This document shows, piece after piece, positions 8,170 to 17,266 of a DNA stretch of 38,410 nucleotides (position 1 is the stretch's first letter; each line of letters begins with the position of its first letter). This DNA comes from an uncultured Clostridia bacterium. GTDB lineage: Bacteria > Bacillota > Clostridia > Christensenellales > CAMQZB01. The notes below the pieces were generated by a model that did no database searches, was not told the DNA's origin, and saw only the letters and a list, made by a program, of their open reading frames with translations. The DNA is taken from NCBI GenBank assembly GCA_947039455.1, contig CAMQZB010000018.1, positions 1 through 38,410 on the forward strand, read 5' to 3'. The position numbers and the translations under genes are program-made.

Positions 8170-8379
8170 TCACACCTCAAAATCAAAGAACACTTTAAAA
8201 TCCACCTCAAGCGCCTTTACGATCTTCTCTAAATTCACAATAGAAATATTACGCCTACCATTCTCAACACTAGTCATATACGTTCTATCCAAATCAGCAT
8301 TCAGCGCAAGTTGCTCTTGACTAATCCCCTTTTCTTTACGTAATTCCCTAATCCTACTTCCCACTTTCTCTTGTATCAT
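8170..8379 (-). CDS. XRE-family HTH regulator of the nuclease-helicase
   Basis: 69 residues, one helix-turn-helix domain: IRELRKEKGISQEQLALNA, then DRTYMTSVENGRRNIS and LEKIVKALEVDFKVFFDFEV. This matches Cro/C1-type HTH proteins and resembles restriction-modification C proteins in size. GAGGTGATT precedes the ATG. It is first in the operon and lies just downstream of an inverted-repeat operator overlapping its promoter (8400-8446), so autoregulation is very likely. Confidence 0.88.
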   Translation of the reverse strand: MIQEKVGSRIRELRKEKGISQEQLALNADLDRTYMTSVENGRRNISIVNLEKIVKALEVDFKVFFDFEV

Positions 8380-8399
8380 ATAATCACCTCATTGATTAC

Positions 8400-8446
8400 A
8401 GAATACTACAATGTGACTTATTTAACAACGGACTATAAGTCACATT
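8400..8446 (-). promoter_or_regulatory. Promoter with flanking 12-bp inverted operator for the XRE gene
   Basis: Minus strand TTGTTA (8423-8428), 17 bp, TATTCT (8400-8405). Perfect 12-bp arms AATGTGACTTAT (8410-8421) and ATAAGTCACATT (8435-8446) straddle the -35 region. The inner half-element GTGAC/GTCAC is typical of XRE regulator sites. Confidence 0.65.
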
Positions 8447-8520
8447 AAATTATAGATAGAGTTGTTGAGAGTTCATCTACAGTATATAAATTTACATATT
8501 GACACTATCTAAACAAAAAA

Positions 8521-8542
8521 AACTCTGATTACCATCAGAGTT
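8521..8542. terminator. Terminator between the 224-aa gene and the XRE operon
   Basis: Perfect 9-bp arms AACTCTGAT / ATCAGAGTT, 4-nt loop, with an A-run on the left (a T-run for leftward transcripts). Confidence 0.7.
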
Positions 8543-8572
8543 CTATTTAATATTTATTTGTGATTTTAGATA

Positions 8573-8635
8573 CTATTCCATCATTGAAATAAAATTGCTG
8601 ACGGCTTTCTCTGCTGTAATTCGAGAAATGTTCAT
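8573..8635 (-). pseudogene. Short coding-like fragment downstream of the 224-aa gene
   Basis: A frame shifted relative to the 224-residue gene reads without stop from just before that gene's stop codon to TAG at 8573. It includes ATG 8635 followed by a 20-residue helical peptide (MNISRITAEKAVSNF...). No ribosome site was seen. It may be a frameshifted C-terminal extension or debris; chance is also possible. Confidence 0.2.
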
Positions 8636-8672
8636 GGCTTTTATTTTGTCAATATGCCTAAACTTAATAATT

Positions 8673-9347
8673 TTATTCAATATATTTATTAATAAAATCT
8701 TTATTATTCATCATTTGCATAACAAAATTAAACAAATTAATCATGTCTTTATGCGTGATATTTTCGTGATACTTACAACACAATGTAGTTCTATTGTAAC
8801 ATAATCCAGCTGTTATTGAGTGGCTACGCAACTCTTGACCTGTTATTGATTCCACAAAATATGTATGTTGAAGTTCAGTATCTTTTGCAGTCATATAATC
8901 AGTTTTGGTGAAAGATAAAAGCTCCGAGCTTTCATATTTTCCACTAAAATATCTTTGAGACATCTCACTACATGCATTATCATATTCTTTAAAACATTGA
9001 ACATTGAAATCAACTCTAAAAATATCTTTATGCTTACCTTTCACATATTCTATCAAATTTAGAATATCCTGACCAAACATTTTTTCAAATAATTCTATAG
9101 GACATTTATTTATAGATGGATATGTATAAAAGTCAATTTGTTTTGCTCCTATTCTAATAAGTTGTAAATTCGCGTACTCCAATTCCACAAATACTGGACA
9201 TGTACCGTTAGTTTGTTCAATAGAATTAAAATCAGAGTTTATTCTAAATTTGTTATTATAAAATCTATTTATTAAAATGGCTATTTCATTGCAATCTTCT
9301 ATCTCGTTTTCCATAAAAAACGAAAGTCTAAAATTTTGAAGTTTCAT
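8673..9347 (-). CDS. Hypothetical protein, 224 aa
   Basis: Not recognised. AGGAGA precedes the ATG by 7 bp. The chain is mixed alpha/beta with no signal peptide or membrane span and is cysteine-containing in its second half (NVQCFKEYDNAC, LCYNRTTLCCKYH). It is 30 bp downstream of the DUF4238 gene and probably shares its transcript. The stop at 8673 may result from a small frameshift, since another frame stays open for about 30 further codons. Confidence 0.6.
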   Translation of the reverse strand: MKLQNFRLSFFMENEIEDCNEIAILINRFYNNKFRINSDFNSIEQTNGTCPVFVELEYANLQLIRIGAKQIDFYTYPSINKCPIELFEKMFGQDILNLIEYVKGKHKDIFRVDFNVQCFKEYDNACSEMSQRYFSGKYESSELLSFTKTDYMTAKDTELQHTYFVESITGQELRSHSITAGLCYNRTTLCCKYHENITHKDMINLFNFVMQMMNNKDFINKYIE

Positions 9348-9377
9348 ATTTATCTCCTAATTATATAATAGTGTAAT

Positions 9378-10529
9378 TTATTTTTTATCAACAACAAATG
9401 AAAAATCATTTTTAACATTTTCTTGTTGCCTATATTGCTTCAGAGTATACTCCAGTATGCTTGGCATGATGTTCTCCTTTGTTTTATACCCAACATATCG
9501 GAACGCTTCGTTTAGTAATAAATTATTAATATATATTGTTTTAGCTGTACCAATATCGTGTATTCTATAAATATATTTATCGTTCTTGCTTTTATATTTT
9601 AGAATATCAGCTGGCTTTTTGATTAACTTTTGATTCATAAACTTGTTTTCTGGTATCGATAAATATTTCGACAATATCGGAGAATACATCAATCCTAGAT
9701 CATTTGGATTTAATTTATTTATATGAATTTGTTTCCAAATACTACTGACTACAACAATAGCCATATCATTTGCTACTGGAAATATAATATAATTATCTAT
9801 GTATTCAGATTTTAGTTCGGCTCGTTCTTTAGCAATTTCGCCATAGCCCTCACCACCAAACAGTTTTCTTCCTAGCTCTTCATTTGATTTAGCATACTCC
9901 TCTGGAGGCATTGTAATGTTTACAGGAATTCTTTCAGTAACGCTACCTAAATCATTAATAACAAATTCATCACTAGAATTAAAGAACATTAGAAATCCAG
10001 AATGCAATTCGTGTGCATTTTGCTTTACGCCAACTAAATCACATTTCCCCAAAAGATCATCAAATGAGTTATCTAATATAGTCTGCATTTCTCTACACCA
10101 AAAATCCAATTCAGTTTCGCTTTCCTCAATATTAAATCTTGACATTTTTCTATTAGAATTAATTGTATTACTATACGAAATACTATTTCTATAATTTCTG
10201 TAAATTTGAATAAGTAAATATTTTTTTATCGTCTCAAGTTCGCTCCTTACCATTGTAAAAGTATCATAAGGTTCTTCAACTAGTCTATCTAGGATAATAT
10301 TAAATGGTTTCTCGATTTTTTCATTCAAATCTTTTTCAAGTTTTTTAACATCTTCACCTTTTACATCATATAAGTTTTTTTCGTAAAATGCTGAATCCGT
10401 ATTATGTTCTTCTACACTTCTTTTTTGCAGGTCAATAATTTGAATCTTATATTTCCCATTACTTGCTTTTACCGCAAAATTTTTAAGTAATTTATTTTGT
10501 ACATAATGGTTGTTTTCATATTCTGGCAT
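9378..10529 (-). CDS. DUF4238 domain protein
   Basis: 383 residues from ATG 10529, chosen because GGTGGAG precedes it; an 18-codon upstream extension has no ribosome site. The start EYENNHYVQNKLLKNFA is the signature DUF4238 opening (HYVPQ-like, then LLKNF). It continues with NTDSAFYEKNLYD and a conserved middle with DNYIIFPVANDMAIV. DUF4238 proteins have no settled activity but are repeatedly found in defence and mobile regions. It lies 165 bp downstream of the phosphorothioation-type operon on the same strand. Confidence 0.75.
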   Translation of the reverse strand: MPEYENNHYVQNKLLKNFAVKASNGKYKIQIIDLQKRSVEEHNTDSAFYEKNLYDVKGEDVKKLEKDLNEKIEKPFNIILDRLVEEPYDTFTMVRSELETIKKYLLIQIYRNYRNSISYSNTINSNRKMSRFNIEESETELDFWCREMQTILDNSFDDLLGKCDLVGVKQNAHELHSGFLMFFNSSDEFVINDLGSVTERIPVNITMPPEEYAKSNEELGRKLFGGEGYGEIAKERAELKSEYIDNYIIFPVANDMAIVVVSSIWKQIHINKLNPNDLGLMYSPILSKYLSIPENKFMNQKLIKKPADILKYKSKNDKYIYRIHDIGTAKTIYINNLLLNEAFRYVGYKTKENIMPSILEYTLKQYRQQENVKNDFSFVVDKK

Positions 10530-10694
10530 AACACTCCACCCCCTTATATTTAATTTTATATTACAACATAAAATGAACAGCACATCGAAAACAAACTCCT
10601 CACATTTTAATATTTGTGGTTCTTTATACCAATCACTTATTTCTCAATATTCGAACCTATTTATTGACCTTTGCGTAAATTTCAAATTGAACAA

Positions 10695-11186
10695 TTAACA
10701 ATTTTCATCGCGGTAGTTACTAACGATGTCATATATTTTTGTTAGATATTCTGCCTTAGTATCTGCGCCATCAATAAATTCTTCATAAAGCCACTCGATA
10801 CCGCCTCTTGCATATGAATTAAACAAATTAAGATTTTCTTTAAAATCGACTGCATCCTTACCCTTAAAAGCCCTCTCAATTTTTTCGTCATTTGATAGAT
10901 CTGTAGAATTATCAATTAACATACACATCTGGAAAAGGTATTCTAGATCGAATTCTTCTTTAATAACTTTGCCTGCAAACATTCTTGTACTATCATCATT
11001 CGTTGAGTCCACACCCTTCTTTACCCCTTTTACTAAACCCATAACAATAGCAGCTTTATAAACATCAATATTATTTTCGAATACAGCAGCTACATTTTGC
11101 TTACTATCATTTTGTTCTGTCTTTTTGCTTAAAAATTTCAAGTAAGAAGCATGTTTGCCCTTTATTAATATATCATCTCTAAACAT
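10695..11186 (-). CDS. Small Dnd-associated-like protein, last gene of the phosphorothioation-type operon
   Basis: 163 residues, helical and acidic. The segment AAVFENNIDVYKAAIVMGLVKGVKKG resembles the core of the small dnd system-associated protein 4 group (remembered pattern: an Ala-rich helix then GxxxGxK). True DndE is about 110 residues with a different signature, so I do not call it dndE. Its ATG overlaps the dndD-like stop by 8 bases, showing coupled translation. By position it may stand in for DndE or be a restriction accessory. Function remains inferred. Confidence 0.55.
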   Translation of the reverse strand: MFRDDILIKGKHASYLKFLSKKTEQNDSKQNVAAVFENNIDVYKAAIVMGLVKGVKKGVDSTNDDSTRMFAGKVIKEEFDLEYLFQMCMLIDNSTDLSNDEKIERAFKGKDAVDFKENLNLFNSYARGGIEWLYEEFIDGADTKAEYLTKIYDIVSNYRDENC

Positions 11187-13164
11187 TATCTATCCTCCCT
11201 ACAGTTGAACAAGATTCTGAAAATTTATTTATTTCGTATAACTTACCCAGTTTTTCGCCCATCGCATCTTTTGCATATCCCCAATCCTTTTTCATAACAA
11301 CCAAAATCACTTGCTCTGCAACTTCAGGCAATACTTCAGATATATTCTTAATATGCGTATCGTCCGCTTTTGAAAATGGTGCGTCCATAACTATTGGATA
11401 AGGCTCTGTATTAAATGCTATTTCATCAGTTGACTCTTTCACTTCTCTAGCTTTCCTTCTAGCCAAATCAACAAGTCCGCATATAAATGCAAAATTCTTT
11501 ACAGTATCTAAACCCGGAGATGTGTCAGTAGTGAAATAACCATTTCCATTGTCTACTTTTAAAATAATTCTATATTTATCATCAATTTCAACCTTTCTTT
11601 CACCATGATACATTTTAGCAAACAATTCGTTAATACTATTATATAAATCAGTCTTCACATTACTCTCCGCCAAATCATAACGCTCCTTAAACAATTTATA
11701 TATTTCATTTGCGTAAGCTAATTCTTTATTTATTCTTGCATTCTTGTCTGAAACAAGAGCATTTTTATCAATTTCTCTTTCAATGTTATCAATATCTCTA
11801 TTACAAGCTGTTTTCTTGTCTCTAATCGACAAAAGTAGCTTTTCTTTTTGCACTAGAATCCCGTTATTTTCTTCGGCCTCAAGCTCAAACTTACCTACAT
11901 TTATATCACCTATAATATCTTTACTTACATTAGATATTCTGACACATTTTTCGTCTAATTGTCGTTGATTTTCTCTTATTCTTCCAAAAGCTCTTTTTAT
12001 ATTGCTCTCATAATCTTCAACAAGTCTCTCATTTTGACCCATCTCTTTTTTGTATGAATTAATCAGCGACCCAATATGTTTAGGCGGCAATAGACTCTGT
12101 TCAAACCTAATGAATTCTTCAGCGCCTTGATTCTTCGTTAAATCACAACCACAAATGCATTTACCTCTCTCTAATATATAGTCTATAGATTTAGAACGCA
12201 TATGTGGAATTCCTTCCGCATTGTGTTTTGCACCATCTAATACCTCTTTTATATTCTTATAAAGTGGCAATGCGAAAAATTTACAACTGTCTTTACTAAA
12301 TGCTTTGACTAAATCAGTTTCTGTAGCATGTGTTTGTTTTTCTAAGAAAACTATATCTTTTTCCAGTTGCGATTTTTCGTCTTGCTTTCTTTTAGTTTTA
12401 CTATTCGCTAGCACAATTCCAGCTAATTCTTCTTTTCTATTTAGAAAAAAATCAATCTCTTTCTCAACTTCCCTATAACGTTTATCATAATTAGCGAGTT
12501 CAATTTTTTTGTTATCAATTTCACCGCGCAGTTTAATTATTTTTTCATCTTTTCCAACATCAATTTCTCTATTTAATTTAGAAATTACTGAATTATGAGA
12601 TTTTGGATTAAAGTGGTCTACAGTTTCGTTTATTACATCGATCCCCATTAACCCTCGAACAGCTGATACAACATCTCCTTTGTTATTCAAATCACGTTCT
12701 CCATCATAAAAGAAGTATTCCGATAGATCTACAGGCAATATTTTATTTATCGTGTTTTTACACTCATGCGAATCCACTTCCTGCATTTCGCCACTAGGCT
12801 CTTTATATTCAACTTTTAATTCACCAACATCGCCTCTTACCTGTCCGCTTATCGTTGATTTAAACAGTTGCTTACGTCGTATCACATAAATTTTATCTTC
12901 ATGCGTTAATTCTATTTCAACATATACCTCTTTTGTTTCTAATTGAGACATAGTTGCTGCGATTTCAGAATTTAATAATTCTTTAGTTTTAAAGTTTGTA
13001 TTATCGTATAAACACCAATTAAATGCTTGAATTAATGTTGTTTTGCCGCTAGTATTGTCACCTAGAACAACTGTAACATTTTTTTCCTTGCTAGTTGAAA
13101 ATTCTAATACTTGTCTCCCTTTATACTGTCTAAAATTATATATTGTTATTTTATTAATTAACAT
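11179..13164 (-). CDS. dndD: DndD-like SMC/Rad50-type ATPase
   Basis: 661 residues. N-terminal Walker A GDNTSGKT (35-42) with an FRQYKGRQ lead, a Rad50/SbcC-like YFFYDGE motif (150-156) and long charged coiled-coil arms on either side of a CxCGC hook-like segment (CICGCDL). A C-terminal Walker B/D-loop MDAPFSKADDTH closes the ABC-type head. DndD is the ATPase proposed to open or nick DNA for phosphorothioate insertion together with DndC. It overlaps the 54-residue gene upstream by 11 bases and the small gene downstream by 8. Assignment rests on fold plus dndA/B/C-like neighbours; a generic SMC-like defence ATPase is the alternative. Confidence 0.78.
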   Translation of the reverse strand: MLINKITIYNFRQYKGRQVLEFSTSKEKNVTVVLGDNTSGKTTLIQAFNWCLYDNTNFKTKELLNSEIAATMSQLETKEVYVEIELTHEDKIYVIRRKQLFKSTISGQVRGDVGELKVEYKEPSGEMQEVDSHECKNTINKILPVDLSEYFFYDGERDLNNKGDVVSAVRGLMGIDVINETVDHFNPKSHNSVISKLNREIDVGKDEKIIKLRGEIDNKKIELANYDKRYREVEKEIDFFLNRKEELAGIVLANSKTKRKQDEKSQLEKDIVFLEKQTHATETDLVKAFSKDSCKFFALPLYKNIKEVLDGAKHNAEGIPHMRSKSIDYILERGKCICGCDLTKNQGAEEFIRFEQSLLPPKHIGSLINSYKKEMGQNERLVEDYESNIKRAFGRIRENQRQLDEKCVRISNVSKDIIGDINVGKFELEAEENNGILVQKEKLLLSIRDKKTACNRDIDNIEREIDKNALVSDKNARINKELAYANEIYKLFKERYDLAESNVKTDLYNSINELFAKMYHGERKVEIDDKYRIILKVDNGNGYFTTDTSPGLDTVKNFAFICGLVDLARRKAREVKESTDEIAFNTEPYPIVMDAPFSKADDTHIKNISEVLPEVAEQVILVVMKKDWGYAKDAMGEKLGKLYEINKFSESCSTVGRIDNV

Positions 13165-13318
13165 TATTAGTCTCCTCTCGAACTAATTTAATCAAAAGTT
13201 CAACCATTTGAGTATTAGATTTCTTTTTCGTTTTGAAATTTTCCCTTTCTACATTGTAAATTTTAAGTTGTAATCTTTTCAATTTATTTTCATCAACCTT
13301 AATTTTATCATATGTCAT
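13154..13318 (-). CDS. 54-residue overlapped microgene between helicase and dndD-like genes
   Basis: Starts at ATG 13318 inside the last codons of the helicase gene (11-base overlap), preceded by GGGGGA, and ends at TAA 13154, overlapping the dndD-like start by 11 bases. It fills the only long gap of an otherwise packed operon, which argues it is real. The product is highly charged: MTYDKIKVDENKLKRLQLK near the start and SNTQMVELLIKLVREE near the end. This suggests a strand then two helices, compatible with a ribbon-helix-helix-like or DndE-like small protein. DndE identity is speculation. Confidence 0.6.
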   Translation of the reverse strand: MTYDKIKVDENKLKRLQLKIYNVERENFKTKKKSNTQMVELLIKLVREETNNVN

Positions 13319-15452
13319 AATCATTTCCCCCTATGTAATTTAAATTGTAATATTTATCGATTTCATCCATAAGTTTAAGTGTTGCAGAAGAATTTTCACA
13401 TAGTTGTGCAAAATTTTCCATTCTTTCATACTCACGCTTTATCAATGATATTTCACCATTTGTATACTTTCTTTGACTTCTATTTTCCATGCTATATGGA
13501 ATAGTAATAAAATCATATATTACTGCAGACTGCTTTCCATCACTCTTTCTCAAGACCCTTCCACGCCTTTGGACGTATTCTTTAGGGTTTGTACTACTTG
13601 CTAATATGAACGCGGTCCTTATACCTGGTATATTTACACCTTCATCTAAACATCTGATAGCTATAAGCGCTTGCAACAATTCACCTTCCGCAAAACTCTT
13701 TTTTATTCTTTCTCGTTCCTCAGCCTTTTCTTTTGATGTAAACATTGAGACTCTCATATTTAATTTATTACCCAGCAAATTTGTAACAGCTTCTATTTGC
13801 CTACACTCATTATCTTGCCCCTCATTAGTTGATTCGTAATCATAAGATTTAGTAGCCCCACAGTAAACTAAAATATTATTTTCAAGCTTGTGTGGAATTA
13901 TGTATTCCTCCAACTTATCTAACTTTTGCCTTGCACCAGCTACTATCCGAGCTCTTGCTATTAAATACTGTTTGACAGCTTCAGGCATTTCGCCATCTTT
14001 CTTTCTACATTTTCTCAATATATTATAAATTTTATCTGACAGCACATTATATTCTTCCAATTCATCTTCTTCCAAATTAACTACTATTGGATGATAATGA
14101 TAAGGCGTCAAAAAATCATTTTCAATTGCATCTTTTAGTGAAAATTCAATACATTTAGATCCAAAGAAGTTATAAATTGCTTGAGTACCTTCTTCATCAT
14201 GATGTCTTTCTATAGTCGCAGATAGAGCTAGCCTATATTGATAATTAGCAATTAAACATTCCTGTAATTTTTGAGATCCAAAATTATGTGCTTCATCAAC
14301 AACTAAACATACATTACCTTTTATTTTACTTAGCAACTCTTGCGTATAATCTAACTTAAATGACGCATTTGCCATTATGACACAAAAATTCTTTATAACT
14401 CCCAATTTATAATCTAATAATAGCATCCTAAATTTCTTTTTCCATTCATATTTCGAATAACATATTAGTGGTTCAACATTGAAATTGCGTATGTCCTCCA
14501 CCCACTGATCCACTAAATGCTGATAAGGACAAACTATAATTACGCCAAGATTATCGTTAAGCTTTTCTGACAATTCAGCCATAGCACCAAGCCCTGTATA
14601 TGTTTTTCCTGAGCCAGTTGCCATATCAAATATACCTTGTCCATCTTGGCTAATAAATTTATCAATTGCGCATTGCTGGTAATCGTGAAACTTAATGTAA
14701 TCTGGTTTTCTGAAAACATTTTTTGGCTTTTCTTCTTTTTCTTTCACTACATCTTCAAAATCAACGTTATAATTAACAAACTCTTTCTTATATGATTGCA
14801 ATTTTTCCTTTACTATATTTGGAAAGTCAAATATCTTAACAGTCTCATCAGCATTTGTCCATAGCATATGAAAAGCAAACTCTTTTTCATCTACTTTCTT
14901 CTTTTCGAATTCTGTTTGCCAAGAGCAAAATACATCCATAACTTCATAATTTTTTACAAACGCCATTTCAGTTTCGTTTGTAGAACCTGAAAATGCAATA
15001 ATATTATTTTCTTTATCATACAGCAAGCCCATTTTTTCATGATAAATTCCAATTTGATTTTGACCTTTTGTAAAAGCTACTTTTATATCAAGTTTCTCAT
15101 TAGCAATTAAATTCGCCAACAAATTCAACCGTTCACTTTCAAAATAGTTATTAGGTTCGTCAAAGCAACGTAATAGTGATTTGCCTACAATATCACGCTC
15201 ATCATAGCCTTTTTCAATAGCATCAATGTCTTCTTCTGAAAGTCTAGGCGACACAATAAGTTCTATTCTACCTCCATTTTCGACAAGTCTCCCAATGCCT
15301 TTAGCGATTTGAATTAATGCTGATGATGAGAAAAACCCTACGGCTCGTTTATAAAGCACCGCATCAGAAAGCGATGGAATAAAGAAATCCTTTATAACAT
15401 CACTCTTCCCCGACCTATATTCACTATTAAATTGCAAATCTCTAAATGACAT
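13308..15452 (-). CDS. Phospholipase-D-like domain fused to SF2 helicase (Dnd-linked restriction enzyme type)
   Basis: 714 residues. Residues 1-200 are PLD-like: RAVGFFSSSAL, then HEK (138-140) and FSGSTNET (154-161), the HxK...S/N pattern of phosphodiesterase half-sites. Residues about 250-650 are a DEAH helicase: ATGSGKT (278-284), VVDEAHN (385-390), LALSATIER and a late QRRGRVLR arginine motif. I recall a family named DNA phosphorothioation system restriction enzyme with this helicase type. It could translocate on and cut unmodified DNA. It starts 3 bp after the dndB-like stop, with AGGAG upstream. Confidence 0.8.
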   Translation of the reverse strand: MSFRDLQFNSEYRSGKSDVIKDFFIPSLSDAVLYKRAVGFFSSSALIQIAKGIGRLVENGGRIELIVSPRLSEEDIDAIEKGYDERDIVGKSLLRCFDEPNNYFESERLNLLANLIANEKLDIKVAFTKGQNQIGIYHEKMGLLYDKENNIIAFSGSTNETEMAFVKNYEVMDVFCSWQTEFEKKKVDEKEFAFHMLWTNADETVKIFDFPNIVKEKLQSYKKEFVNYNVDFEDVVKEKEEKPKNVFRKPDYIKFHDYQQCAIDKFISQDGQGIFDMATGSGKTYTGLGAMAELSEKLNDNLGVIIVCPYQHLVDQWVEDIRNFNVEPLICYSKYEWKKKFRMLLLDYKLGVIKNFCVIMANASFKLDYTQELLSKIKGNVCLVVDEAHNFGSQKLQECLIANYQYRLALSATIERHHDEEGTQAIYNFFGSKCIEFSLKDAIENDFLTPYHYHPIVVNLEEDELEEYNVLSDKIYNILRKCRKKDGEMPEAVKQYLIARARIVAGARQKLDKLEEYIIPHKLENNILVYCGATKSYDYESTNEGQDNECRQIEAVTNLLGNKLNMRVSMFTSKEKAEERERIKKSFAEGELLQALIAIRCLDEGVNIPGIRTAFILASSTNPKEYVQRRGRVLRKSDGKQSAVIYDFITIPYSMENRSQRKYTNGEISLIKREYERMENFAQLCENSSATLKLMDEIDKYYNLNYIGGNDYDI

Positions 15453-15455
15453 ACT

Positions 15456-16730
15456 TTACTCCTTGATTACATATTCATCTAATTCATTTATAACGTCTTT
15501 ATTCGTTTTGTTTTCATAATGCAATTTTTCTTTATAATCTCTTACAAGTTTTTCTATTTCTTTTTTTGTCAATTTAGTTTTATCTACCATATATTGCAAA
15601 AGCATATAAATTAGAGTAGCATTAGAGCCTCTTTCAATCCTATTTGTGGCCGCATTCCATACAACATTCTTCCATGGCGACATAACTATATTTAATTCAA
15701 TTTTATTCATAATCAGCATAACTTTATCCCAGTCGTCCAAATTTTCATATAAATTTAAAGCAACTTTAATAAATGGTCTTTGCCCGATAGGTCTAAACAG
15801 CAGATTACCGCCTTCATCATTTCTAAATTGCAACGCTGGTTGTTTTTCTACGTCTACACTTAGATATTGTTTTATTACAGTTATATTTTTAGAAAACGCA
15901 TTCCAAAAACCATTTACAAATTTATTGATGTCACTTAAAATTTTTTCATCAGGTCTAAATCTACAATATTCTTTAACATCGTTTTGAGATAATATTTTTT
16001 TATTTTTATAAAGTTGATTTTGTGTTATATACTGTTTGATTAAGTAAAAGTTACAATCATAGAGACTAATAATATTTGTAAATGATGCTTTATCCGTTGC
16101 ATTTATAGCCTTCTGTTTAGTATTTGCTATGCGTTTATCCGCGAATAAAACATTGTTCTCTATTAAGTCTCTAGTAGAAATTGCAATGCTGTCATCTTCA
16201 TCAAGAGCAATTATATCATTTAATGTTACTGGTTTAGCATATCGATTAAGCGTACTAAATAGTCTTCTCGTTCTTTTTCTTCCTTTGATATCTTCTTTAT
16301 GTCCAATCAAAATTACTGGGATTGTGTCATTCTTAATATTATCTTTATTATTTAATGCTAATTTAATTCCTTCAACTCTATGTTGACCGTCAACAGGAAA
16401 TATTTTTTCTTTGCCAGTAAATTCTAAAATTCCAACATCATATATTTCACCATCGCCATAATCAATTTCAATTTCGCGCCATTCAGGATTCCCATCATAC
16501 ACAGCTAGAACCAATGCGTTAAAAAACCTCTCTTCTTGTGTTTCAATATATTCTTTTATTTTTTTCACATTATCAGTTAGTTCACGTTGTATCATTTCAC
16601 TTAATGTTTTAGATTGATGCAACTCAGAATCTATTTTTTTAACATTATCATTAACTTCTTGGAAAGTCAAGTTCGTTAAATAATATGCCCAATCTCCTAT
16701 TTTACCTCTAATTGCTAGTTTCTTCATCAT
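15456..16730 (-). CDS. dndB: DndB-like DGQHR-domain protein
   Basis: 424 residues; the ATG at 16730 or the adjacent ATG at 16727 could serve, with AGGGGTGA just before. The defining DGQHR motif is at 114-118 (FPVDGQHRVEG), followed by an IPVILIGH strand and an RRLFSTLNRYAKPV segment, all typical of DGQHR/ParB-like DndB proteins. DndB is a regulator of dnd operons and of the extent of phosphorothioation in other systems. It is placed in the middle of the operon here, not divergently upstream, so its control role may differ. Confidence 0.8.
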   Translation of the reverse strand: MMKKLAIRGKIGDWAYYLTNLTFQEVNDNVKKIDSELHQSKTLSEMIQRELTDNVKKIKEYIETQEERFFNALVLAVYDGNPEWREIEIDYGDGEIYDVGILEFTGKEKIFPVDGQHRVEGIKLALNNKDNIKNDTIPVILIGHKEDIKGRKRTRRLFSTLNRYAKPVTLNDIIALDEDDSIAISTRDLIENNVLFADKRIANTKQKAINATDKASFTNIISLYDCNFYLIKQYITQNQLYKNKKILSQNDVKEYCRFRPDEKILSDINKFVNGFWNAFSKNITVIKQYLSVDVEKQPALQFRNDEGGNLLFRPIGQRPFIKVALNLYENLDDWDKVMLIMNKIELNIVMSPWKNVVWNAATNRIERGSNATLIYMLLQYMVDKTKLTKKEIEKLVRDYKEKLHYENKTNKDVINELDEYVIKE

Positions 16731-16738
16731 TCACCCCT

Positions 16739-17260
16739 CTAAAATGCAGCCTTTACTGCTTTACTTATCTCTACATCTGGTATATCGTTATTCACGCATG
16801 GAAGTAAGGTAATAATTAATGCATCTTCCAATTCTTGTATAACAGTATTATCATTAAGTGGAAAATACACGCAATATAAATATTTTTTATATTTGTTAAA
16901 CATATATTTTACTCGAGCTCTACTAGTATCTTTATTTTCAATGTATCCATAATATTCATTAACTCTTTTCCTCAAATTTTGCTTCGAAGTAATATGAGCC
17001 TCCCCTATATACAATAATATCCTCTGACACGTCGGAATAATTTCTGGTGAAACGTAAAAACAATAAATACCACCCTTATCATTAGGAATATTAGATCTTA
17101 AACTATTCCTTGATCCATCTGCATTATAGAATTTAAAGTTTTTCCATTTTGATATATTCTTAACATAATCATATTTCGAATCAAATTTAATCCATAAATC
17201 ATATGGCAGTCTTATTTTTTCTTCAGTGTTTTTAATATGATCAACTAAATCATAATCCAT
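16739..17260 (-). CDS. GIY-YIG nuclease-like protein inside the Dnd-type operon
   Basis: 173 residues. GIY (64-66) in KGGIYCFY, then YIG (84-86) in ILLYIGEAH, followed by LRKRVNEYYG carrying the catalytic-type Arg, and QELEDALI with the metal-binding-type Glu near 145 and Asn at 157-158. These are the ordered motifs of the GIY-YIG fold. Its ribosome site GGAG lies in the last codons of the cysteine desulfurase gene (6-bp gap). GIY-YIG proteins nick or cut DNA. A role as a modification-sensing nuclease, or as a nicking subunit for sulfur insertion, is inferred from position only. Confidence 0.72.
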   Translation of the reverse strand: MDYDLVDHIKNTEEKIRLPYDLWIKFDSKYDYVKNISKWKNFKFYNADGSRNSLRSNIPNDKGGIYCFYVSPEIIPTCQRILLYIGEAHITSKQNLRKRVNEYYGYIENKDTSRARVKYMFNKYKKYLYCVYFPLNDNTVIQELEDALIITLLPCVNNDIPDVEISKAVKAAF

Positions 17261-17266
17261 AATTTT

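Noticed and set aside
13489-13839. Long plus-strand frames opposite the Dnd-type operon (for example here and at 15646-15987)
   Set aside because: Antisense shadows of motif-bearing genes, without ribosome sites.
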